Positions 36,070 through 44,918 of a stretch of 64,000 nucleotides of DNA are shown piece by piece. The translations under genes and the position numbers were made by a program. The DNA comes from JBEIQE01 sp040376705. GTDB lineage: Bacteria; Pseudomonadota; Alphaproteobacteria; UBA2400. The notes below the pieces were generated by a model. That model was not told where the DNA came from, did not search any database, and saw only the letters and a list, made by a program, of their open reading frames with translations. The stretch is from contig JBEIQE010000009.1 in assembly GCA_040376705.1 (NCBI GenBank), positions 50,885 to 114,884 on the forward strand, in the 5' to 3' direction. Each line of letters opens with the position of its first letter. Position 1 is the stretch's first letter.

Positions 36070-37488
36070 TTACCGCTTAAGACTACCCAAGATCCCGCGG
36101 ACGATCGAGCGTCCCAGCTGCGAGGCGAGTGAGCGTACCGCGCTTTTGGTCACCATGGTGCCAAAGCTGTCGGGCTGGCGGCCCATAGCTTTTTTGGGTG
36201 GCTTGGGAGCCGGAGTATCCTGTGGCTCCTGCTTTTCTACCTTTTGCGTGAGGCGCTCATACGCGCTTTCGCGATCCACCGGTTTGTCATAACGCCCGCT
36301 TACCGGGCTGGCAGCCATCAGCTGTGCGCGCTCTTCGGCTCGCAGCACCCCAAGGCGACTTTCAGGCAGGCGTACCTTCACGCGCTCAACCGCAGTTGGT
36401 GCGCCTGCAGCATCGAGCAGCGAGACCAGCGCCTCGCCTACGGCCAGCTGCGTAATCACTTCTTGTGTGTCAAATGCAGCGTTACTCCTGAAGGTATCGG
36501 CGGCCGCGCGCACAGCTTTTTGGTCAGCTGGCGTAAAAGCGCGCAGAGCATGCTGTACACGGTTGCCCAACTGCCCAAGCACGCTGACCGGAATATCCAT
36601 CGGGTTTTGCGTAATGAAGTAAACACCTACGCCCTTCGAGCGGATCAGGCGTACCACCTGCTCTACCTTTTCAAGCAGCACTTTGGGCATGTCATTAAAC
36701 AGCAAGTGCGCTTCATCAAAGAACAGGCAAAGTTTTGGTTTAGGCAAATCGCCCGCCTCCGGCAGGTCCTCAAACAGCTCTGAGAGCAACCACAGCAGGA
36801 AGGTGGCGTACAAACGCGGGCGCTGCACCAGCTGGTCAGCCGCCAGAATATTGATGATGCCGCGGCCTGAATAATCGGTACGCATCAGGTCGGGGAGCTC
36901 AAGCGCAGGCTCGCCAAAAAACTGTGCCGCGCCCTCATTCTCAAGGCTCAATACTGCACGCTGAATGGCAGCGATAGAAGCTGGCGAGACAAGGCCATAT
37001 TCACTGCTGATCTCTTTGGCGTTCTCGCTTACATAGGTAAGCAGGGCGCGCAGGTCCTTCAGATCAAGCAGCAGTAACCCTTGTTCATCCGCCACACGGA
37101 AGCAGATGTTAAGCACGCCGGTTTGCGTATCATTCAGGTCAAACAGTTTGGAAAGCAGCAGCGGGCCGAACTCGCTTACCGTTGTGCGCGCAGCATGGCC
37201 CTGCTGGCCGAACACATCCCATACAATCGCCGGGTTGAGGCCACCTGCTTTTTTAGCGGCAATGCCAGCGAGATCGCCCTTCACATCACAGACGAAAACC
37301 GGAATGCCATGACTAACCATGCCCTCAGCCAGACGCTGCAGCGTGACGGTTTTACCGGTGCCGGTCGCGCCCGCAATCAGCCCGTGGCGGTTAGCCCGTT
37401 TGAGCAGCAGGCAAACTTCGCCGTGCGGGCCATCGCCAAACACATTCGTCTCAAGCGGCGGTGTATTCTGGACAGGAAGTGCAGTCAT
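36070..37488 (-). CDS. HerA/YjgR-like (DUF853) ATPase
   Basis: 472 residues. Walker A is LIAGATGTGKTVTLQRLAE near residue 37, Walker B lies in KLCLFFDEAHLLF, and the sequence PKVLLEKVEQVVRLIRSKGVG with ITQNPMDIP is typical of the DUF853 (YjgR) branch of the HerA/FtsK superfamily. The cellular role is unclear. Its ATG is preceded by AAGGAG, but that site lies in the 3' arm of a strong hairpin that looks like the terminator of the upstream AhpD gene. Confidence 0.85.
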   Translation of the reverse strand: MTALPVQNTPPLETNVFGDGPHGEVCLLLKRANRHGLIAGATGTGKTVTLQRLAEGMVSHGIPVFVCDVKGDLAGIAAKKAGGLNPAIVWDVFGQQGHAARTTVSEFGPLLLSKLFDLNDTQTGVLNICFRVADEQGLLLLDLKDLRALLTYVSENAKEISSEYGLVSPASIAAIQRAVLSLENEGAAQFFGEPALELPDLMRTDYSGRGIINILAADQLVQRPRLYATFLLWLLSELFEDLPEAGDLPKPKLCLFFDEAHLLFNDMPKVLLEKVEQVVRLIRSKGVGVYFITQNPMDIPVSVLGQLGNRVQHALRAFTPADQKAVRAAADTFRSNAAFDTQEVITQLAVGEALVSLLDAAGAPTAVERVKVRLPESRLGVLRAEERAQLMAASPVSGRYDKPVDRESAYERLTQKVEKQEPQDTPAPKPPKKAMGRQPDSFGTMVTKSAVRSLASQLGRSIVRGILGSLKR

Positions 37489-37489
37489 G

Positions 37490-37532
37490 AAAAGGGCTCC
37501 TTGTGGCCGAGACTAGCCCAAAGGAGCCCTTT
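37490..37532 (-). terminator. Terminator hairpin that also contains the HerA-like gene's ribosome site
   Basis: On the minus strand AAAGGGCTCCTTT (37532-37520) pairs with AAGGAGCCCTTTT (37502-37490). The T run ends one base before the ATG at 37488, and the AAGGAG of the second arm (37502-37497) is the Shine-Dalgarno of that gene. The hairpin lies nine bases after the AhpD-like stop. Confidence 0.7.
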
Positions 37533-37541
37533 ATAAAAGCC

Positions 37542-37895
37542 TTAGGCCGTTGCCGGTGTGCTGAATTGCTCGAAGGCGCGCAGCGCATCGGCAGCGTACA
37601 TCAGCGAAGGGCCACCGCCCATATAAACTGCCATGGCCAGCACTTCTTCCACCTCAGCACGGGTAGCCTGCATGCGGGCCAGTGCCTTGGCGTGAAAACC
37701 GATGCAGCCATCGCAGCGGGTAGATACGCCAATCGCGAGCGCGATAAACTCTTTGGTCTTGGCACTCAGCACGCCGTCCTTGCTGGCGGCTTTGGCGAGG
37801 CTGTCGAACCCTTGCATCACCTCAGGCATATCGGCGCGCAGGGCTTTGGTCTTTTCGGAAATGGCAGCGATAATGGCTGGATAGTCTTTGCTCAT
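37542..37895 (-). CDS. AhpD-like carboxymuconolactone decarboxylase family protein
   Basis: 117 residues from the ATG at 37895, which has AAGGAGC at the right spacing; the longer frame to 37943 runs into the rhodanese gene. The motif RCDGCIGFHAKALA contains the CxxC and histidine of AhpD-type peroxidase partners. It is third in a minus-strand run after an ArsR-type regulator and a rhodanese, which fits a role in sulfur or peroxide stress. Confidence 0.85.
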   Translation of the reverse strand: MSKDYPAIIAAISEKTKALRADMPEVMQGFDSLAKAASKDGVLSAKTKEFIALAIGVSTRCDGCIGFHAKALARMQATRAEVEEVLAMAVYMGGGPSLMYAADALRAFEQFSTPATA

Positions 37896-37905
37896 GATGT
37901 GCTCC

Positions 37906-38253
37906 TTATTTGATGCGAGAGGTTTGACCAGTTTGCGGATCAAGCTTCAGGTAAGGCAATTGCGCCTGCTTCCAGGCGCCCATGCCGCCCACCATATGGC
38001 TTGAATGTGCAAGGCCCAGATCTTCGCACGCCGCCACCGCCTTGGCTGAGCGCACGCCAGCCCCGCAGTGGAAGACCACCGGCTTACTGGCATCGACCAC
38101 CGGCAGCTTGGCCGGGCTGAAAGTTGAGAGCGGGAAGAGCAGCGCACCTTCAATGCGCTCGGCCAGATACTCATGCGGCTCGCGCACATCCACCAGCACA
38201 ATCTTGCCCTGCTCGAGCAACAAGGCCACATCGGTAGCCGAAAGATTATTCAT
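37906..38253 (-). CDS. Rhodanese-like sulfurtransferase
   Basis: 115 residues, a single rhodanese domain with VDVREPHEYLAERIEGA and the active loop VFHCGAGVRSAKA carrying the catalytic cysteine. It would move sulfane sulfur from persulfides to cyanide or protein thiols. GGAGTGAG precedes the ATG. It lies between the BigR-like regulator and the AhpD-like gene in one operon. Confidence 0.9.
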   Translation of the reverse strand: MNNLSATDVALLLEQGKIVLVDVREPHEYLAERIEGALLFPLSTFSPAKLPVVDASKPVVFHCGAGVRSAKAVAACEDLGLAHSSHMVGGMGAWKQAQLPYLKLDPQTGQTSRIK

Positions 38254-38257
38254 GAAC

Positions 38258-38560
38258 TCACTCCTTACAGTAAATTTTATGCAGCACCTTGATAATATCC
38301 TTCACCGCAGGGTGAGCCAGGCGGTAGCGCATAACCTGCCCCTCCCGCTGGGCTTGCACAAGCCCCGCCTCACGCAATAATGCCAGCTGTTGTGAGGTAG
38401 ACGACTCCCGTAACCCCACAACCCCCGCCAGCTCGCCCACTGGCATGGGCTGTTCGAGCAGGGCACAAAGCAATAGCAGGCGCTTGGGGTGCGCCAGCAG
38501 CTTGAGCATTTCTGCCGCTTCTGCTGAGGCCTGCTGCATCTGGCTTGCTTTTATATTCAT
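38258..38560 (-). CDS. ArsR-family regulator, BigR/SqrR-like persulfide sensor
   Basis: 100 residues from the ATG at 38560 (the frame runs to 38605 through the promoter). Core: MLKLLAHPKRLLLLCALLEQ, recognition helix STSQQLALLREAGLV, wing REGQVMRYRL. Two cysteines match the BigR/SqrR pair, one in LLLLCALL and one three residues from the C-terminus (HKIYCKE). In that family they form a disulfide or polysulfide bridge on exposure to sulfide and release DNA. Adjacent rhodanese and DUF2892 genes support this assignment. Confidence 0.85.
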   Translation of the reverse strand: MNIKASQMQQASAEAAEMLKLLAHPKRLLLLCALLEQPMPVGELAGVVGLRESSTSQQLALLREAGLVQAQREGQVMRYRLAHPAVKDIIKVLHKIYCKE

Positions 38561-38566
38561 AATTCT

Positions 38567-38595
38567 GTATATATAGATTATTGTATACTTGTCAA
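38567..38595 (-). promoter_or_regulatory. Overlapping divergent promoters and operator of the persulfide cluster
   Basis: On the minus strand TTGACA (38595-38590) and TATATA/ATATAC (about 38573-38567) form a strong promoter whose start would fall close to the regulator ATG at 38560, so its mRNA is leaderless or nearly so. On the plus strand TATACT (38584-38589) could be the -10 for the DUF2892 gene. TGTATA occurs twice, 16 bases apart, a likely operator. Confidence 0.5.
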
Positions 38596-38617
38596 GCACC
38601 ACCACAGGAGAAAAACC

Positions 38618-38842
38618 ATGTCCCTGCTCTCCCCACGCCCGATGAAGGCCGACCGCCTCGTGCTTGGTCTCGCCGGTACGCTGATATTAACCGGCCTTGC
38701 ACTTGCCCACCTCGGTATGCCGCTTGGCCTGCTCATAAGCGCAGCCGTAGGTGTGATGCTGATTGTAGCTGGCGTAACCGGTTTTTGTGCAGGTGCATGG
38801 CTACTCGAAAAGCTGGGATATACCCCTGCCTGCCGCATGTAA
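38618..38842 (+). CDS. DUF2892 (YgaP-type) small membrane protein
   Basis: 74 residues with two membrane helices (LVLGLAGTLILTGLALAHL and LLISAAVGVMLIVAGVTGFC), matching DUF2892, the domain fused to rhodanese in YgaP. An AGGAGA ribosome site precedes the ATG. It is divergent from the BigR-like regulator and probably controlled by it. It may anchor or assist the rhodanese. Confidence 0.85.
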   Translation: MSLLSPRPMKADRLVLGLAGTLILTGLALAHLGMPLGLLISAAVGVMLIVAGVTGFCAGAWLLEKLGYTPACRM

Positions 38843-38899
38843 TCAGGCAGAGCCAGTTTAGTTGCGCTCGCCAAGGCCAGCTTCTATAGTGGCTGCAAC

Positions 38900-39832
38900 A
38901 TGATAAAGCTGCACCAGCCCGCACAAACCCTGGCCGAACATAATGAGCTTAACCGCGCCGACCTCCTGGCGCAGCTCAACGCCGCCCGCAACGCCGACCC
39001 GCAGAACGAGCCGCCTGCCTGCAGGCTGCTGCGCCTGCACTGCATGAAGGTAGGCCAGTATATCGATTACAACTTCGAAACCGCCTACAGCATCCAGCCC
39101 AATTCGCCGGTTCAGTTTGCCGAAGCGCTGTTCGTGATGCGCGATGAGCAGGGCCAGCCTCTTAAGTCGATGGACGTATTGCGTACACTGCAAACACACC
39201 GCAAAGACCTGCGGCTCGATTCACGTTTTAGATTCTGGCTGGGCTTTAGCGCTGCCGAACAGTTTTTTAGCGCGACGGATGCGTTTACGCATCTCTCCAT
39301 CAATATTCCGGCTTATGCCGCGGCCTCGCCTTACTTCACAGCTCGGTTTGAGCATGGCGTAGACATGCTGCAACAGGCGCACCCCGGCAAGGGCCTGATC
39401 ATCGAGATGCTCGAGCACCAGCCATGGAACGGCGGCCAGCGCACCTGCATGCAAGCCCTGCAGCAGCGTGGTGTTGCCTTTGCAGTGGACGACTATGGTG
39501 CGCCAGATGGTTTCCATACGCCCAGGAGCCTGCAGATGGCGCGCGACCACTCAAGCAACCTGCCCCCGCTGGTGAAGATCGATGGTGGCCTGACGACCGA
39601 TTGCTTAGAGAGCAGTAACTTCAAACCGCTGACCGACCGCCTGCAAGAAGTGCAGGAGCATACGCCTAAAGCCCTGCTGGTATTTGAATGGGTGCAAAGC
39701 GCCGATCAGGTGGCGCTGATTACCAGCCACATGCAAAAAGCTGGCGTACATATGCCCATCAGCTTCGTACAAAGCCACGGTTTTGATGCGGTAGAGCAGA
39801 AGAAGGTATTAAGTTCATTGTCATGCAGTTAG
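38900..39832 (+). CDS. EAL-domain protein (c-di-GMP phosphodiesterase type)
   Basis: 310 residues, a single EAL domain with no sensor or membrane segment. Despite divergence the key residues are present: EAL (75-77), Asn135 (SIN), Glu169, DD (197-198 in VDDYG), Lys226 (VKID), Glu263 and Gln291 (QSHGF). Hydrolysis of c-di-GMP is therefore plausible, although the loop after DD is not canonical (DDYGAPDG). Its last ten bases overlap an AT-rich gene. Confidence 0.8.
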   Translation: MIKLHQPAQTLAEHNELNRADLLAQLNAARNADPQNEPPACRLLRLHCMKVGQYIDYNFETAYSIQPNSPVQFAEALFVMRDEQGQPLKSMDVLRTLQTHRKDLRLDSRFRFWLGFSAAEQFFSATDAFTHLSINIPAYAAASPYFTARFEHGVDMLQQAHPGKGLIIEMLEHQPWNGGQRTCMQALQQRGVAFAVDDYGAPDGFHTPRSLQMARDHSSNLPPLVKIDGGLTTDCLESSNFKPLTDRLQEVQEHTPKALLVFEWVQSADQVALITSHMQKAGVHMPISFVQSHGFDAVEQKKVLSSLSCS

Positions 39833-40578
39833 CTGATACAGATACAAGCTGTCGCCTTTGCAGAGAACCTAATAAGCTAATAAAAGCACATATTATTCCT
39901 AGAATATACTTTGAAGACATAAAAGGTGATGAGGACTTCCTCTTTGTTATAGGAAAAGACGAAAAAACGATAAGCCGTATAGGCATCTATGACAAAACTA
40001 TTCTCTGCGATAAATGCGAGAACACTATCTTTGCCCCTTTAGATGATTACGGCAGACGCCTTATCAAGAAGATAAACGAGCAACCAGTTCGAAAGCTTTC
40101 AAACGCATCGAATAGTATAAATATTAAAGTAATTGAAAATTTTGATTACAAGCAAACTAAACTATTTTTAGTTTCCATTTTATGGCGAGCATCAGTATCC
40201 AGTAGAGTTGAGTATAATAGTGTAGATTTAGGATGCTACGAAGACTTAGCCCGCCACATGCTTCAAACACAAACAGAAGAAAGTGGCAACATATTCCAAA
40301 CCATAGTCCAGTATCTAGAGCCAAGCAAAAAGGTTATAAATGGACAACGTATGGTGTTACTCCCATACAAAACTAGATTTGAAAGTATTAATGCTTACAG
40401 AATGCACTTTGGCGGACTGAAGTTCTCAATATGTGTAGACAGTCGCGGGTTCTCCACAAATGATACGCTAGAGCATGTCAGAATGAAGGCAGGCGCGAGC
40501 TGGCCTGTTGCTGAAGCAAACTTTGACAATAGCAACGACTACAGATATTTCAGGAATAAAATACAGAAATACAGATAG
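39823..40578 (+). CDS. AT-rich HNH-like zinc-binding protein
   Basis: 251 residues. The N-terminus has CRLCREPNKLIKAHIIPR and later LCDKCEN, that is C-x2-C ... H ... C-x2-C as in treble-clef HNH-type nucleases. The rest is unassigned. The gene is much richer in A+T than both neighbours and uses unusual codons (many ATA and AGA), pointing to horizontal transfer. It overlaps the EAL gene by ten bases and ends one base before the convergent rimO stop. Nuclease activity is inference. Confidence 0.7.
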   Translation: MQLADTDTSCRLCREPNKLIKAHIIPRIYFEDIKGDEDFLFVIGKDEKTISRIGIYDKTILCDKCENTIFAPLDDYGRRLIKKINEQPVRKLSNASNSINIKVIENFDYKQTKLFLVSILWRASVSSRVEYNSVDLGCYEDLARHMLQTQTEESGNIFQTIVQYLEPSKKVINGQRMVLLPYKTRFESINAYRMHFGGLKFSICVDSRGFSTNDTLEHVRMKAGASWPVAEANFDNSNDYRYFRNKIQKYR

Positions 40579-40579
40579 T

Positions 40580-41914
40580 TTATACTTTTGTCCCGCGCAG
40601 GTCGTACTCAAGCGAGTGCGTGATCTTGGCGTCAATAAACTCGCCCACCTGCACACCCTTGGCGGGCTTGAGCAGCACGTTACCGTCAATCTCTGGCGCA
40701 TCGGCATAAGAGCGGGCGATGATTACATCTTCGCGCACTTCATCCACCAGCACCTTGAGCGTACGACCCACTTTGCTCTTCAGGCGGTTAGCTGAAATTT
40801 GCTGCTGCGCCGCCATAAAGCGGTGCCAGCGTTCTTCTTTTACTTCCTTGGGCACTTCAGGCAGGCCCATGGTTTCAGATACTGCGCCATCTACCGGCTC
40901 ATACTGGAAGCAGCCCACGCGGTCGAGCTGGGCTTCATTAAGCCACTGCATCAGGAACTCGAAGTCTTCTTCAGTTTCACCGGGGAAGCCAACCACAAAG
41001 GTAGAGCGCACGGTCATATCCGGGCAAGCCTTGCGCCAGTTCTGGATACGCTCGATCACCTTTTCACTATGCGCGGGGCGCTTCATGTTCTTGAGCACAT
41101 TAGGTGCTGCGTGCTGGAACGGGATATCGAGGTACGGCAGCACAATACCATCTGCCATCAGCTGAATGACTTCATCGACATGCGGATAGGGGTATACGTA
41201 ATGCAGGCGCACCCAGGCATCAAACTGGCCAAGCTCACGCGCGAGGTCGATGAACTTGGCGCGCACCATGCGGTCCTGCCACTTGCTCTCGGCATATTTG
41301 GTATCGATGCCATAGGCTGAGGTATCCTGCGAGATCACCAGCAGCTCTTTAACGCCAGCCTTGGTCAGGCGCTCGGCCTCACGCAGAACATCCGCCGCCG
41401 GGCGGCTGACAAGGTCGCCACGCAGCTTCGGGATGATGCAGAAGGTGCAGCGGTTGTTGCAGCCTTCGGAAATCTTGAGATAGGCATAATGGCGCGGCGT
41501 GAGCTTGATGCCCTGCGGCGGCACCAAGTCAACATGCGGGTTATGCAGCGGCGGCACGGCCTTGTGCACGGCCTCCATCACGCTCTCATACTTCGCAGGG
41601 CCGGTGATGGCCAGCACATTGGGGAACTTGGCCAGAATGCGCTCGGGCTCGGCGCCCATGCAGCCGGTAACGATGACCTTGCCGTTCTCGGCCATGGCCT
41701 CGCCAATCGCCTCGAGCGATTCATCACGGGCGCTGTCAAGGAAGCCGCAGGTATTGACGATCACCACATCCGCACCCGCATATTCGGGCGACATGGCATA
41801 ACCCTCGGCCCGCAAGTGTGTGAGAATCCGCTCAGAATCAACCAGCGCCTTGGGGCAGCCGAGGGAGACGATACCGATGGTCGGGGTTTTGGTGGCAGTA
41901 GCAGTTTTAGTCAT
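40580..41914 (-). CDS. rimO: Ribosomal protein S12 methylthiotransferase RimO
   Basis: 444 residues, the usual length. N-terminal UPF0004 domain (GIVSLGCPKALVDSERILT), radical SAM motif CNNRCTFCIIPKLRGDLVSR, then the TRAM domain. RimO adds a methylthio group to an aspartate of ribosomal protein S12 using two Fe-S clusters. MiaB is the related alternative, but GCPKALVDSE is typical of RimO. Confidence 0.96.
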   Translation of the reverse strand: MTKTATATKTPTIGIVSLGCPKALVDSERILTHLRAEGYAMSPEYAGADVVIVNTCGFLDSARDESLEAIGEAMAENGKVIVTGCMGAEPERILAKFPNVLAITGPAKYESVMEAVHKAVPPLHNPHVDLVPPQGIKLTPRHYAYLKISEGCNNRCTFCIIPKLRGDLVSRPAADVLREAERLTKAGVKELLVISQDTSAYGIDTKYAESKWQDRMVRAKFIDLARELGQFDAWVRLHYVYPYPHVDEVIQLMADGIVLPYLDIPFQHAAPNVLKNMKRPAHSEKVIERIQNWRKACPDMTVRSTFVVGFPGETEEDFEFLMQWLNEAQLDRVGCFQYEPVDGAVSETMGLPEVPKEVKEERWHRFMAAQQQISANRLKSKVGRTLKVLVDEVREDVIIARSYADAPEIDGNVLLKPAKGVQVGEFIDAKITHSLEYDLRGTKV

Positions 41915-42018
41915 GCGTGGTTTTAACCCTTTTCAGGTGCCGAAGTCTACTGGCTTGATATTTGGTAATTAATTATCTGCCTTATGATAAACGCCCGTAT
42001 TTGTTGTGGTTAATCACT

Positions 42019-42048
42019 TTGACATTAGGTGTTTTAAACAAAAAATTA
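42019..42048 (+). promoter_or_regulatory. Candidate promoter of the chemoreceptor gene
   Basis: TTGACA (42019-42024) is a perfect -35; the -10 about 17 bases on is a weak AAAATTA. It lies 91 bases before the ATG, which has AAGGAAGAAG as ribosome site. No flagellar sigma-28 promoter was seen. Confidence 0.35.
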
Positions 42049-42114
42049 ATGCCCTAAGGGGTATGACTTAACCCACCCGAATGCGGCCACCAAAGTCATA
42101 AAAAGGAAGAAGTC

Positions 42115-43803
42115 ATGCTCGCCACGCTCAATAATATTTCCATCAGTAAAAAAATCGCCGCAATCATCGTCATCTTCGTGGTGAGCTTCTGCGCACTGGC
42201 TGTTTACAGCATTACATCGCTGAGCGAGATGCGCGCCTCTTATGGCCTGATTACCGATCGCTATATGCCGATCAACCGCCTCTTGGGCCAGATTGATACC
42301 GCCGAGTCAGACTACCGCACCGCTGTTGCCCAGCATATTCTGGCAACCACAGCAGAAACCACAGCCGCTGCCGAAACGGCGCTGAAGGAAACCAACGATC
42401 TTATCCAGAGCAAGCTGGACGAGATTACGGCCTTCAACCTCTCACCCGAAGGTCAAGCCCGTATTGATGCTGCCGAAGCCACATGGGATGCCTATGTCGA
42501 AAAAGCAGCAAATGTTATCGAGCTTTCACGCAATCAGCAGAACGAGGAGGCTTTGGCTGCCTTCCGTGCAAACAAGCCGCAGTTTGTGGCAGCTGCTGAA
42601 GCACTGAACAAGTCAATCGAGTTCCAGAACGAACGTACAGCCGATGTAACCAAAAAGAGCCTCGAGCTGTACAACAGCCTGAAGCTGGAGACCGCTCTTG
42701 CCGCTGCCACGCTGCTGGTGCTGGGCGTTCTGATCTTCCTCTATAACAACGCGCAGCTCAGCAAGCCGCTGAACAACAGCGTCAGCATCATGCGCCGTCT
42801 GGCTGCAGGTGAGCTGCACATGCTGATCCCGGAGACCACCCGCAAGGATGAAGTCGGCCAGATCATCACCTCGCTGGTCGTATTCAAGGAAAGTGGTATC
42901 AAGGCCCGCGATGCCGCCGAGCAGGAGAAGGTAGAGATGCAGAACCGCCTTGCCCGCACCGAGCGTATGAACAAGCTGACGCGTGAGTTCGAAGCCGAAG
43001 TCAGTGGCATCGTCAGCACCCTCGCCTCTGCCGCCACCGAAATGCAGGGCACGGCCTCGAATATGGCTGCTCTCTCGGAGCAGACCAGCCAGCAGGCAAC
43101 GGCTGTTGCCGCTGCAGGTACGCAGACTAGCGCCAATGTGCAGACAGTTGCCACCGCCACCGAAGAGCTGTCGGCCAGCATTGCCGAAATCGGCCGTCAG
43201 GTTGAGCAGAGCTCGAATATTACCGAAAGCACTGTCAAGATGGCGGATACTGTAAGCCGCGAAATGCAGCAGCTGCTCGATGCCTCGCAGAAAATCGGCG
43301 GCGTGGTCGAGCTGATCAGCAGCATTGCCAACCAGACCAATCTCTTGGCCCTTAACGCCACCATCGAAGCTGCCCGTGCCGGCGATGCCGGTAAGGGCTT
43401 TGCAGTTGTGGCCAGCGAGGTGAAGAACCTCGCCAGCCAGACCATGAAGGCGACTACCGAGATCACCGATCAGATCGCCGGTGTACAGGACGCCATCAAG
43501 AAATCATTCGACTCTGTAGGGACCATCAACATCAAGATTGGGGATATCAGCCATACAACCTCAACCATCGCTGCCGCCATTCAGGAACAGGATGCCGCCA
43601 CGCGCGACATCTCACAGAACGTACAGCAGGCGGCTTCAGGCACCCAGCAGGTGTCGGATAATATTGCCTCCGTTACTGAAGCTGCAGGCTCAACTGGTCA
43701 GGCCGCGACAGACGTGCTGAGCGCCAGCCGCGAGCTGAGCCAGCAGGCCGAAGCCCTGCGCGGCCGGGTCGACCGCTTCATCAGCGATGTGAAAGCAGCG
43801 TGA
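42115..43803 (+). CDS. Methyl-accepting chemotaxis protein
   Basis: 562 residues. The N-terminal membrane helix (about 12-32), a periplasmic four-helix bundle (about 35-190, FNLSPEGQARIDAAEATWDA) and a second helix (about 190-210) are followed by HAMP (about 215-265). The signalling domain has the hairpin tip VVELISSIANQTNLLALNAT and AARAGDAGKGFAVVASEVKN. No C-terminal CheR-docking pentapeptide is visible. It senses an unknown ligand through the 4HB domain. The next gene starts within its stop (GTGA). Confidence 0.95.
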   Translation: MLATLNNISISKKIAAIIVIFVVSFCALAVYSITSLSEMRASYGLITDRYMPINRLLGQIDTAESDYRTAVAQHILATTAETTAAAETALKETNDLIQSKLDEITAFNLSPEGQARIDAAEATWDAYVEKAANVIELSRNQQNEEALAAFRANKPQFVAAAEALNKSIEFQNERTADVTKKSLELYNSLKLETALAAATLLVLGVLIFLYNNAQLSKPLNNSVSIMRRLAAGELHMLIPETTRKDEVGQIITSLVVFKESGIKARDAAEQEKVEMQNRLARTERMNKLTREFEAEVSGIVSTLASAATEMQGTASNMAALSEQTSQQATAVAAAGTQTSANVQTVATATEELSASIAEIGRQVEQSSNITESTVKMADTVSREMQQLLDASQKIGGVVELISSIANQTNLLALNATIEAARAGDAGKGFAVVASEVKNLASQTMKATTEITDQIAGVQDAIKKSFDSVGTINIKIGDISHTTSTIAAAIQEQDAATRDISQNVQQAASGTQQVSDNIASVTEAAGSTGQAATDVLSASRELSQQAEALRGRVDRFISDVKAA

Positions 43804-44390
43804 CACGCGACCAGCTCTTAAGTCTAGTTCTGTATGAAACAGAAGGCCTGCTGGTTTTGAACAAACCAGCGGGTCTTCTCGTTCATCCGGTTGCGGATGA
43901 CAGCATTGCCCTCACGCAGTATCTGCCGATGCTGGGCGATGGTGTACAGCTGGCACACCGGCTGGATCGCGATACCAGCGGCTGTCTGATATTAGGTCGC
44001 AATACCCATACACTGCGCCGCCTGGGTAAGATGTTCAAGAATGGTGAGATCAAGAAAACCTATCACGCGTTGGTCGCGGGCGATTTAAGCGGCAAGGGAC
44101 TTATTGATGCACCACTGGTGAAGGACAACGCCCAAATGGTGGTGCGCGATGATGGAGCAGATGCTGTCACCATCTGGAAGGCGATTGAAAAGCGCGGCGA
44201 TACAACGCTGGTTGAGTTGCACCCGCGCACCGGCCGCACCCACCAGCTGCGCAGCCATATGCACCACCTTGGCTACCCGATTGTGGGGGATGAGAAATAC
44301 GGCGGCCCCACAGCCGCGCGCATGATGCTGCACGCTAGCAGTGTCGAAATTCCTGAAATGAGCCTAGTAAGAGCGCCGCTTCCTTTTTAA
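43800..44390 (+). CDS. RluA-family pseudouridine synthase
   Basis: 196 residues from a GTG overlapping the chemoreceptor stop. The catalytic motif HRLDRDTSG (53-61) contains the essential Asp56, preceded by LVLNKPAGLLVHP and followed by ELHPRTGRTHQLRSH. It lacks the N-terminal S4 domain, as RluA and TruC do. It isomerises uridines in rRNA or tRNA. Convergent 4-base overlap with the following kinase-like gene. Confidence 0.9.
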   Translation: MTRDQLLSLVLYETEGLLVLNKPAGLLVHPVADDSIALTQYLPMLGDGVQLAHRLDRDTSGCLILGRNTHTLRRLGKMFKNGEIKKTYHALVAGDLSGKGLIDAPLVKDNAQMVVRDDGADAVTIWKAIEKRGDTTLVELHPRTGRTHQLRSHMHHLGYPIVGDEKYGGPTAARMMLHASSVEIPEMSLVRAPLPF

Positions 44391-44908
44391 TTCACAAGTT
44401 TGGCCAGAACTGGCTTCAATAAACCAGCCACAAAACTGTCTGTTGCATATGGCTCATTCTCTATAATCGCATGCCATGGAAGCACTGTATGAAACGACTT
44501 TTCATTAATTTGATTAAACAACTCATGAGAAATCTGCACCTGCTGGGCTTGATCTCTGGTGATCGCCCGTCGATAACAAACCTCAAGCGGGGCAGATACT
44601 TTAATATAGATCAGAGGTGCCAGTGCCTGCAATCTGGACAGATACTCGGACCAATCCTCACCTGCTCCACTGGCCTCAAAAGTAACTGAAGATTTTTGTA
44701 ATGCCTGCCTAATGGCGTCATAACTGCGCAGCCGACCTTCCCTTATATAAGCCGGGGACAAGAAATCAGACCGCTCTTGTTTAAGTTGCTGCCATATATA
44801 TTCTATCCGTAAAAAGGGAATACCAAAGAGTTCCTCTATCTTACGTCCAAGATGAGATTTTCCACTGCCCTTGGGACCAACAAGGAGAATGATATGACTA
44901 TTCATCAA
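44387..44908 (-). CDS. P-loop kinase-like protein
   Basis: 173 residues. A Walker A motif LLVGPKGSGKSHLGRK is at the very N-terminus, with FEASGAGEDW further on and a lid-like basic segment (EVCYRRAITRDQ). It resembles shikimate or gluconate kinase-type small ATPases but lacks a diagnostic substrate motif. Its composition is more A+T-rich than the flanking genes. Confidence 0.7.
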   Translation of the reverse strand: MMNSHIILLVGPKGSGKSHLGRKIEELFGIPFLRIEYIWQQLKQERSDFLSPAYIREGRLRSYDAIRQALQKSSVTFEASGAGEDWSEYLSRLQALAPLIYIKVSAPLEVCYRRAITRDQAQQVQISHELFNQINEKSFHTVLPWHAIIENEPYATDSFVAGLLKPVLAKLVN

Positions 44909-44918
44909 ACCAGTCTAT

